Below, piece by piece: positions 1 through 5,066 of a stretch of 5,066 nt of DNA (position 1 is the stretch's first letter; every line of letters starts with the position of its first letter). Below the pieces are notes generated by a model. The model ran no database searches. It was not told the origin of the DNA and saw only the letters and a program-made list of their open reading frames with translations. Source of the DNA: CAUZFZ01 sp964431285 (lineage in GTDB: Bacteria; Planctomycetota; Planctomycetia; Planctomycetales; Planctomycetaceae); contig CAYSJO010000350.1 of the NCBI GenBank assembly GCA_964431285.1, positions 1-5,066 of the forward strand, given 5' to 3'. The position numbers and the translations under genes are program-made.

Positions 1-114
1 CCGGCCCATGTCCGCCGTCTCCCCCGAGTCCGCCAGTTCGTCAACGCCAAGCTGATCCTCAACGGATTCCGTATCCTCAAAAACAAAAACCAGTTACAGC
101 TCCAAGCCCCATGA
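1..114 (+). CDS. C-terminal end of an unrecognised protein (partial)
   Basis: Reading frame 1 is open from the left edge to a TGA at 112-114 and gives 37 residues. The tail is basic, with an amphipathic stretch (RQFVNAKLILNGFRILKNKN) and a glutamine/leucine end (QLQLQAP). The composition fits the tail of a nucleic-acid-binding or transposase-type protein, but no diagnostic motif remains and I do not recognise the family. The start lies outside the window. The frame could be fortuitous because only 114 bases are visible, but the residue mix looks like real protein. A hairpin-forming repeat begins 14 bases after the stop. Confidence 0.5.
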   Translation, partial: PAHVRRLPRVRQFVNAKLILNGFRILKNKNQLQLQAP

Positions 115-128
115 ATAAAGTTCCCACA

Positions 129-182
129 GGGGAGAGGGAACTCGTCTGACTGGTTCCCTCTCCCCGCTGGGGAGAGGGAACT
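129..182. repeat. Three alternating copies of a 13-base motif forming alternative hairpins
   Basis: GGGGAGAGGGAAC occurs at 129-141 and again at 169-181, and its exact reverse complement lies between them at 153-165. The middle copy can pair with the left copy (13 bp, 11-base loop) or with the right copy (13 bp, 3-base loop GCT), but not both at once. The second hairpin should be very stable. No T-run follows on either strand, so a classic intrinsic terminator is not supported. GGGGAGAGGG / CCCTCTCCCC palindromes are common as dispersed intergenic REP-like repeats in bacteria; that is the likeliest identity, with a transcript-end or attenuation role possible. Confidence 0.8.
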
Positions 183-233
183 GCTCTAAACCTGGCGAAG
201 CGAGGTTGGCGCAGGTCTGCAAAGAAAGTTCAC

Positions 234-1682
234 ATGCTCGGTGAGACGAGATCTGTTATCCCGTCCGTCTGCCAGGCCCTTTCGAGGCAATGCAGGAACT
301 GGCCAGTCCACCGCGATTCGTTCCACTGGTTACTATCTGTGGAAGACAACAAGACTGACCCGCCAGAACGCAGTGGGAAGCGTGATTCGCACTTGTCGAT
401 CGTGGCTCTCTGTGTGCTGGCTTTGGCGCTGGCGGCCGTCATCGTGTGGGGAAAGTCCTGGATTCAGTCGCTGAAGCCCCAGCCGGCAGTGTTTTCAGGT
501 GGAACAACCGCGTCTCGCTCCACCCTTCCACTGGACGCTTCCTCCGTCGGCCCCCTGCCGAGTCACAATGCGCGTGTCACCAATGTCCAGATCGTCGATT
601 TCGACGGCGATGGGCAGCAGGACGTCGTGGCGTGTGACGTTCAGCGAAACGGTGTCTTCTGGTATGGCAGTGCATCCAGTGACTCATGGGACGAACACGC
701 CATTGCCGACGATCTCAATGCGCCCGCGCACGCTACGATCGTTGATCTCGATCAGGACGGACGAGTTGATGTCGTCGTGTCGATTCTCGGCGATCTATAC
801 GGCGTGGACGATGTCGTCGGACGAGTCGTCTGGCTCAAAGCGACTGACAGCGGCTACGAGCAACATGTCCTGCTGGACGATGTTCGCCGCGTTGCCGATG
901 TCCAGGCTGGAGACCTGGACGGCGACGGAGACATTGACCTGGCCGTTGCGTCGTTCGGCTATGCACGCGGTCAGATTCTGTGGCTCGAAAATTTGGGAGA
1001 TCAACGGTTTCGCGAACATGAGTTACTGGCGGCGTCCGGCACGATTCATGTTCCGATTGCCGACTACGATCGCGACGGAGATCTGGACATCGCGGCGATC
1101 GTGTCGCAGGAGGATGAGGAATTGTGGGTCTTTGAGAATAGAGGCGGTGGCACGTTTCAATCACGTCTGTTGTGGTTCACATCCAATTTTGATGCTGGTA
1201 GTGCGGGGCTCGTCAAGGACGACCTGGACATGGACGGTGATGTCGATCTGTTGCTGCCGCTGGGCGACAACCTCGAATACCAGTACGCCTACCCACAGCC
1301 CTATCACGGATGCCTGTGGTTTGAGAACGAAGGCGACTGGAAGTTCACGCCGCATCGCATTGCTCACTTTGGAGGAACCTACGCGGCGGCGGCGGGCGAT
1401 CTTGACGCAGACGGGGATCGAGATGTCGTCCTTGTGAGTATGGTAAATGAATGGCAGAAGTCTGGTCATGCGAGCATCGTCTGGCTGGAAAACGATGGTC
1501 GGCAGAATTTCCAGATGTGGGAGATTGCTCGCAGGCCGACGCACCTGACCACTGTGGACTGCGGTGACCTGAATGGTGACGGTCGTGATGACATCGTTGC
1601 TGGTGTCATGAAAGTGCTCGTTCCGTTTGAGGATCTCGAAGGACGACTTCCTGCCTGGTTGAGCCGGAGGGCGCTGCCATGA
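234..1682 (+). CDS. Membrane-anchored seven-repeat FG-GAP/VCBS beta-propeller protein
   Basis: The protein has 482 residues. A hydrophobic segment at about 54-72, preceded by KR and followed by a polar linker, predicts a single signal-anchor that exports the C-terminal part. Seven DxDxDG-type calcium loops begin at residues 122, 171, 227, 277, 330, 389 and 445, spaced 49-59 apart. Most are followed by a strand of the form W-L-E-N-x-G-x-x-x-F. Seven such repeats match the blade number of integrin-alpha-like propellers. Known members bind ligands or calcium outside the cytoplasm; no catalytic residues are visible. The ASPIC/UnbV domain found in many related proteins is absent. ATG 234 is used because it is the longest frame. 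A GTG at 339 (residue 36) would give a more conventional short cytoplasmic tail before the membrane helix, and neither start has a strong Shine-Dalgarno. The stop overlaps the next start by ATGA, so it is coupled to the TPR gene. Confidence 0.9.
   Translation: MLGETRSVIPSVCQALSRQCRNWPVHRDSFHWLLSVEDNKTDPPERSGKRDSHLSIVALCVLALALAAVIVWGKSWIQSLKPQPAVFSGGTTASRSTLPLDASSVGPLPSHNARVTNVQIVDFDGDGQQDVVACDVQRNGVFWYGSASSDSWDEHAIADDLNAPAHATIVDLDQDGRVDVVVSILGDLYGVDDVVGRVVWLKATDSGYEQHVLLDDVRRVADVQAGDLDGDGDIDLAVASFGYARGQILWLENLGDQRFREHELLAASGTIHVPIADYDRDGDLDIAAIVSQEDEELWVFENRGGGTFQSRLLWFTSNFDAGSAGLVKDDLDMDGDVDLLLPLGDNLEYQYAYPQPYHGCLWFENEGDWKFTPHRIAHFGGTYAAAAGDLDADGDRDVVLVSMVNEWQKSGHASIVWLENDGRQNFQMWEIARRPTHLTTVDCGDLNGDGRDDIVAGVMKVLVPFEDLEGRLPAWLSRRALP
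1666..1671 (+). promoter_or_regulatory. Strong Shine-Dalgarno for the TPR gene
   Basis: GGAGGG lies seven bases before the ATG at 1679, inside the last codons of the VCBS gene. It is the best Shine-Dalgarno match seen before any gene start in this window. It fixes the TPR start and, with the ATGA stop/start overlap, supports coupled or re-initiating translation. Confidence 0.75.
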
Positions 1683-3094
1683 AAGCCCTGCGCTGGCTGC
1701 TGATAACGGCGTGTCTGCTTGAATTCGGCTATGCATGCATTCTGGCACGAGACTGGTTGTCTCAGACGATTCCTCCGCAACCGGATATGAGTCATCTTCA
1801 CGCCGTGACGCGTAGCGAGATTCAAATACTGCAGCAGCAGGTGATTGACGACTCCCGCAACGCGGTGCATTGGGAAAAGCTCGCCGAGGCTTACATGGTC
1901 TTCGGTCTTTTCCCGGAAGCCGACTGGTGCGCGAAGCACGCTGCGGAGTTAGCACCGGAGTCATTCAGCGCGATGTACTCATCCGGGCTCGCGTTGAATC
2001 AGTTGGGTAAGACGAGCGAAGCCATTAAACGTTTTGAGCGGGCGATCACCCTGACCGGGAATCAATCCGATCCGCAAGCTGCTGCGCGGTGCTGGTACTG
2101 CATCGGGCGAAACGAATTACGCGAAGCGCCAGTTGTGAAACCACCAGGCGACGACGCGGGCGTCGAAGACAAGCATATTGACAAGGCGGCATCAGCGTTT
2201 CGAGAGGCCGGTGATTTTCTTCCGGCGCAAAGACATCTTGCTCACCTGCTGATTCGTTCGAATCGAGCGTCAGAAGCAATGGCGATTCTCGATCGTCTTG
2301 TCGCGCGGTATCCGAACGAGGTCACGTTCTACCAGTTGCGGGCGCGGGCACGTGATGCCCTGGACGATTCCGTTGGCGCACAACTCGACCGTGATCGGTC
2401 GATGCAATCGACCGACGTGCTGCCATCAGACATGGTAGCGCACCGGTTACAGTTGCAATCTTCACAGTTTGGTTTGGGCCGACACCTTGCAGAGTGCCGG
2501 AATCTGATGAGTACAGGCCACCAGGCAGAGGCCGCTGGACGCCTTGAAGATTACGTCGCCATGGATTCCCGCATTCCGATACTCAATTTGTTGTGGCAGT
2601 ATGAGATTCATCGTGGACATGCACAGCAGGCGCTCGAACTCATCCAGCAGATCGAAGAGACGATGGGGATTGGCCCCGAACGAATCTCGGCCATGGGTAA
2701 CGCGCACTTCCTGCTTGGACGTACCGACCAGGCCGTGGCTCATTGGCAGCGCGCAGCGAGTTTCAAGCTCTTTGTCGAACCGCATTCCGAACTGATTCGA
2801 CACTTCGAACGTCAAGGCGACGCAACACGAGTCAAGTTTCATCGGTCACGAGTCCTGTTCGCTGAAGGCATGGATGCCTGGCGAGAGAACCAGTTGGAAC
2901 TGGCCCGTCTGAAGTTCGCCCAGTCAGTGGAGAAGGATCCGGAACAGCCCCATGCGTGGTATTACCTTGGTGACACGCTGAGAGTCCTGGGCAAATCACA
3001 GGAAGCCAGAGTCGCATTGAAGCGGTGCCTCAATCTTCAGCCGCATCACGGTCGTGCCCACGTCTTGATGGGCCGTGCAGCGACACTCAATTGA
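1679..3094 (+). CDS. Membrane-anchored tetratricopeptide (TPR) repeat protein
   Basis: The protein has 471 residues. Residues 6-23 are hydrophobic after MKALR and predict an uncleaved anchor or signal peptide; the GYAC at 17-20 is a poor lipobox. TPR-like helical pairs are visible at about 63-96 and 97-130, a degenerate one at 137-180 interrupted by a polar insert (150-168), one at 182-213, and further ones at 335-368, 391-422 and 425-456. The last is the most canonical (AWYYLGDTLRVLGKSQEA then LNLQPHH). TPR arrays are protein-interaction scaffolds, so no enzymatic role is suggested. The gene overlaps the VCBS gene by four bases with a Shine-Dalgarno at 1666-1671, so the two products probably act together, with the TPR domain on the same side of the membrane as the propeller. 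VCBS and TPR modules also occur fused in CRTAC1-like planctomycete proteins, which fits a split version here (inference). Confidence 0.88.
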   Translation: MKALRWLLITACLLEFGYACILARDWLSQTIPPQPDMSHLHAVTRSEIQILQQQVIDDSRNAVHWEKLAEAYMVFGLFPEADWCAKHAAELAPESFSAMYSSGLALNQLGKTSEAIKRFERAITLTGNQSDPQAAARCWYCIGRNELREAPVVKPPGDDAGVEDKHIDKAASAFREAGDFLPAQRHLAHLLIRSNRASEAMAILDRLVARYPNEVTFYQLRARARDALDDSVGAQLDRDRSMQSTDVLPSDMVAHRLQLQSSQFGLGRHLAECRNLMSTGHQAEAAGRLEDYVAMDSRIPILNLLWQYEIHRGHAQQALELIQQIEETMGIGPERISAMGNAHFLLGRTDQAVAHWQRAASFKLFVEPHSELIRHFERQGDATRVKFHRSRVLFAEGMDAWRENQLELARLKFAQSVEKDPEQPHAWYYLGDTLRVLGKSQEARVALKRCLNLQPHHGRAHVLMGRAATLN

Positions 3095-3186
3095 TTCATC
3101 GGCCTTGTACACAGACTGGTCTGTGACGCAGCGTGCTCTGCGCGAGCGACTTGCTGTGGTGGTGAGTTGGTAATCAGAGATCTCAC
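3095..3186. other. Convergent intergenic gap with a small hairpin
   Basis: This gap separates the 3' ends of the plus-strand TPR gene and the minus-strand RT gene. CACAGAC at 3110-3116 is followed two bases later by its exact complement GTCTGTG at 3119-3125, making a short stem that could help end transcription in either direction. No T-run follows, so a strong intrinsic terminator is not supported. GTGAG near 3160 and CTCAC near 3180 form a weaker 5-bp pairing. Nothing else is seen. Confidence 0.4.
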
Positions 3187-4152
3187 TCAGGACTGTTTCT
3201 CGATCATTTGCTGCAGGGCTCGCCAGCCCGCGAGCTGCTCCCTCGTCATTGTTGCGGGTTGGTTTGTTTTGTGATGGTGTTCCACGGCGCGGAGTTTCCG
3301 TCGGACCCTTCGAGGGAGATTGACTCGTTCGTTCACAACGAGTCCCGTGACTTTCTGCTGCTGGTGCTGTCGACGGATGCGCAGTTTGTCGCCATGCATC
3401 TGATAACCGTGAGCTTTGAGTTGCCGACGAACAGCCTGCACGGTCCCTCGCACTTTCTTCGGATAATCGCGTGGGAAGCTGATCGTGATGTCGTCTGCGT
3501 AGCGCGTGTACGTTCCGCGTCGACTGCGTACGAAGCGGTCAATTCGAGCGTCGAGGCGATAATTGATCAGGTTACTCAGCCGCGGACTGGTTGGTGCTCC
3601 TTGAGGGAGTCCGCCGTCGTGTGTTGTCAGTCTGGTTAACAGCACGGCGGCTTCTCGATCCCAGCCGACTCTTTGAAAGTATGCCAGCACACGTCCAGCG
3701 TGAGTTTCTGTGAAGAAGTCGCGCACATCGATGTTGATCACAACAGTCTGGCCGACGTGTGGAGCCGCGTTGTCCACGATCGAGCGACCGGGTTCGAATC
3801 CGGTCACAGCCGGATGTGCGTTGAGCTTCGCAATCAGTCGCCTGAGAATTCGCTTTTGCAGAAGCTTGAGTTCGGGTCCGGGGACATCCAACCGCCGCGA
3901 GCCGCCACCCCGTTTTTCCACATGGCGTGTGTGATAATCGAGTTCGACCGAATTCAGCTCTTCGACAGTCATGCCAAGCCGACGCGCCAGCTCAGCAATG
4001 CCCAGTCCCTTGCCTCGCCCGACTCGCAACCAATGTCCCGGTGCCCTGTTTGTCGCCCGGCGGTATGCCGTGTACAGAATCGAAATGCACACAACGACAG
4101 CGATCAGCACAATCGGAGTAATGCATAACCAAGGAAGCAGATCGTCAAGCAT
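3187..4152 (-). CDS. Retron reverse transcriptase with N-terminal transmembrane helix
   Basis: The protein has 321 residues, a normal length for a compact retron RT. Visible in order: a hydrophobic helix at about 8-30 followed by a basic stop (YRRATNR); a helix-turn-helix-like segment at 50-70; KRGGGSRRL-type fingers at 80-90; NAAPH at 128-132, matching the retron NAxxH motif; first catalytic Asp D142 in DVRDFF; LPQGAPTSP at 182-190; catalytic YADD at 218-221 (D220, D221); and VTGLVVN at 268-274, matching the retron VTG motif used in template RNA recognition. The NAxxH and VTG pair separates retrons from group II intron and DGR enzymes. Retron RTs prime from a 2'-OH of their own structured RNA to make msDNA and usually act in anti-phage defence. 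The RNA candidate lies just upstream. The membrane helix is unusual compared with the classical E. coli retron RTs. ATG 4152 has no clear Shine-Dalgarno, but it includes the whole hydrophobic segment and no later ATG precedes the conserved core closely. Confidence 0.93.
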   Translation of the reverse strand: MLDDLLPWLCITPIVLIAVVVCISILYTAYRRATNRAPGHWLRVGRGKGLGIAELARRLGMTVEELNSVELDYHTRHVEKRGGGSRRLDVPGPELKLLQKRILRRLIAKLNAHPAVTGFEPGRSIVDNAAPHVGQTVVINIDVRDFFTETHAGRVLAYFQRVGWDREAAVLLTRLTTHDGGLPQGAPTSPRLSNLINYRLDARIDRFVRSRRGTYTRYADDITISFPRDYPKKVRGTVQAVRRQLKAHGYQMHGDKLRIRRQHQQQKVTGLVVNERVNLPRRVRRKLRAVEHHHKTNQPATMTREQLAGWRALQQMIEKQS

Positions 4153-4170
4153 GACGGCAATCTCAATAGG

Positions 4171-4196
4171 AAAACCGGACGCCCTCGGGCGTCCGG
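4171..4196 (-). terminator. GC-rich hairpin plus TTTT between the RNA element and the RT start
   Basis: On the minus strand, CCGGACGCCC and GGGCGTCCGG form a perfect 10-bp stem around a two-base GA loop, followed at once by TTTTCC. The tail ends 18 bases before the RT start codon. It looks like an intrinsic terminator or attenuator that would make the upstream RNA more abundant than the RT message. Only four T's follow, so termination would be partial at best. The alternative is that this hairpin is part of the msd itself. Confidence 0.45.
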
Positions 4197-4213
4197 CCAG
4201 CCCTGCGCTGCGG

Positions 4214-4231
4214 GCGAAAACGCGTTTTCGC
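4214..4231. repeat. Perfect 18-base palindrome in the msd-like stem
   Basis: GCGAAAACGCGTTTTCGC equals its own reverse complement. It is extended outwards by CTGCGG (4208-4213) and CCGCAG (4235-4240) with a TTA bulge on one side, giving a stem of about 13 bp with a short CGCG loop. It is the longest stem in the non-coding region and the best candidate for the DNA hairpin of an msDNA. A protein-binding operator is an alternative, given the perfect two-fold symmetry. Confidence 0.7.
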
Positions 4232-4320
4232 TTACCGCAGTCTCCCGAGTCTCAACAGGTCGCAATACGACCCGGCCGACGAAACATCGGCCCGTGCGAA
4301 GAGCACCGCCAAGGCGCGCG

Positions 4321-4443
4321 AAGCGTACCATGGGGGTCGGCGAGGATCAACCCGTGACCCTGAAACGGTCTATCAACCAATCGTCAGCGAAATCACAACT
4401 CCTGGGAATTGAGCGTTTAAGATGTCTTGCCCACACCACAGCT
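4321..4443. other. Intergenic leader between the ankyrin gene and the RNA element
   Basis: This stretch should hold the promoter and 5' end (a1) of the putative retron RNA if it is transcribed independently. I see no convincing -35/-10 pair and no terminator after the ankyrin stop. A weak GGGTC/GACCC pairing is present. The absence of a clear terminator leaves read-through from the ankyrin gene into the retron possible. Confidence 0.35.
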
Positions 4444-5066
4444 TTATTGACCGGGAAGGCTGTTGGCAGGAGTCGTGAGCCGCTTTCGATCACTCTGCTT
4501 TTGCTCAACGAGGAATTCTGCGGGATCGTGTTCAGTCGTAATGACGCATCGAAATGGAGTAACCCATCCAGCGAACCCCAGCAATTTCGGGTCAAACACC
4601 GTGTCTGAAGTCTGCTCGCCGGAAGAGCGAAAACCGCTGGCGTGGTGGGTCGCTTCAATATCGACATTCCATTTGTCGTCGCTACGTTCGATCGTCCCTT
4701 TGATTTTGAAATGTCTGGCAGGCGTCAGGTCGAACGAATGCCCTGGTCGGATTGGAATTGTGGCCAGCAATCGGGGGGGGAGCACCGCTGTCTGGTTTGC
4801 CAGCGATCGCCGAGTAAGTTGGCGTGAAACAGTGCAGGAATGCCGAAGGCTTTTCAGTCTGTGCCACGTCGGCCTTCCGAGGACTGGTTTCTCCAGACGT
4901 CGATGCCTGTTTGCGAGACTCGGCGCGGCTGGCAGCGACAACAAGGGCCGCGATCTCCGGATGATTGCGCCCACGTTTGAGATCAATGACGAGCTCGGCT
5001 GGCGTCAACCCATCCTTGTTTCGAGTATCAAGCGATGCACCCTCGGCGATCAGCCAGGCAACAGAT
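4444..5066 (-). pseudogene. Ankyrin-repeat protein, C-terminal part, frame broken at a C8 tract
   Basis: Entering from the right edge on the minus strand, one frame reads an ankyrin repeat (VAWLIAEGASLDTRN then KDGLTPAELVIDLK), a helix (EIAALVVAAS), and a polar linker rich in S, T, K and E. At a run of eight C's (8 G's at 4773-4780 on the plus strand) this frame turns into unconvincing sequence ending at 4682. The frame one base over becomes protein-like instead (LLATIPIRPGHSFDL, FKIKGTIERSDDKWNVDIEA, FDPKLLGFAGWVTPF) and runs to a TAA at 4446-4444. Dropping one C joins the two smoothly. The C-terminal ~110 residues look beta-rich and I do not recognise them. Ankyrin repeats bind partner proteins. 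The break may be a real mutation, a phase-variable tract or a sequencing error. The gene lies 291 bases upstream of the RT on the same strand. Its start is outside the window. Confidence 0.65.

Larger units (their letters stand above)
4171..4320 (-). ncRNA. Candidate retron msr-msd template RNA
   Basis: Read on the minus strand, this non-coding stretch directly upstream of the RT folds into ordered hairpins. First is GTGC/GCAC with loop TCTTC (4306-4294). Second is GGCCGA/TCGGCC with loop TGTTTCG (4292-4274). Third is GGTCG/CGACC with loop TATTG (4272-4258). A 17-base unpaired stretch containing a GAGACT direct repeat follows. Then comes an msd-like stem, CTGCGG/CCGCAG enclosing an 18-base palindrome (4240-4208), and a perfect 10-bp GC hairpin (4196-4175). 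Retron Ec86 msr, from memory, carries a hairpin whose loop also contains TGTTTCG, and U-rich loops are known RT recognition elements. The position, strand and order of small msr hairpins before a larger msd stem all fit a retron. I could not find convincing a1/a2 inverted repeats or an AGC branch site, so the ends are approximate. Confidence 0.6.

Noticed and set aside
499..1437. 312-codon plus-strand open frame inside the VCBS gene
   Set aside because: Product is dominated by R, T, S and W with no motifs, while the overlapping frame carries seven clear DxDxDG repeats; it is a shadow frame.
1161..1964. 267-codon minus-strand open frame across the VCBS/TPR junction
   Set aside because: Arginine/serine/proline-rich composition without domains, opposite two well-supported genes.
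3208..4128. Plus-strand open frames opposite the RT (3208-3639 and 3673-4128)
   Set aside because: The minus strand carries every RT motif in one continuous frame; these are antisense shadows.
3187..4152. Group II intron or DGR reverse transcriptase
   Set aside because: No maturase or endonuclease domain, no intron domain V seen, and the QGAPTSP box plus NAxxH and VTG motifs are retron features; a template/variable repeat pair was not seen.
4370..4398. Possible promoter for the retron RNA (TTGTGA, 17 bases, TGATAG on the minus strand)
   Set aside because: The -10 box matches the consensus at only two positions; too weak to list.
4398..4415. CTCAAT upstream as a1 partner of ATTGAG near the RT start (a2)
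   Set aside because: Only six base pairs, which is expected by chance over this distance, and the pairing does not extend on either side.
1..5066. CRISPR array, tRNA or rRNA
   Set aside because: No regularly spaced repeats of CRISPR length and no tRNA or rRNA signature was seen on either strand.

Overview
The window suggests a planctomycete-like bacterium. This is an inference from three things: a VCBS/FG-GAP propeller protein translationally coupled to a TPR protein, a retron reverse transcriptase of a style I associate with planctomycetes, and moderately high GC with mostly weak Shine-Dalgarno signals. No rRNA or other taxonomic marker is present.

Layout, left to right. (1) The last 37 codons of an unrecognised plus-strand gene end at 114. 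(2) A 119-base gap follows, carrying three copies of a 13-base motif in alternating orientation that can form two mutually exclusive perfect hairpins. (3) A plus-strand pair spans 234-3094: a membrane-anchored protein with exactly seven calcium-type FG-GAP/VCBS repeats, then a membrane-anchored TPR protein. They share an ATGA overlap, and a good Shine-Dalgarno precedes the second start. (4) A short convergent gap (3095-3186) holds one small hairpin. (5) On the minus strand, 4152-3187 encodes a retron reverse transcriptase with all expected motifs (NAxxH, LPQGxPTSP, YADD, VTG) plus an N-terminal transmembrane helix. (6) Immediately upstream of it, 4153-4443 is non-coding and highly structured. 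It looks like a retron msr-msd: three compact hairpins, one with a TGTTTCG loop like that of retron Ec86, then a palindromic msd-like stem, then a strong GC hairpin followed by TTTT just before the RT start. (7) From the right edge down to 4444, also on the minus strand, is the C-terminal part of an ankyrin-repeat protein whose reading frame is broken at a run of eight C's.

How the parts work together. The VCBS and TPR proteins are probably made in a fixed ratio and act together at or outside the cytoplasmic membrane. The RT and the structured RNA upstream form the most interesting unit: a putative membrane-anchored retron with no recognisable separate effector gene in the window. Either its own transmembrane segment or the ankyrin protein upstream on the same strand could supply that role; this is speculation. 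I could not identify the a1/a2 inverted repeats or the branching guanosine with confidence.
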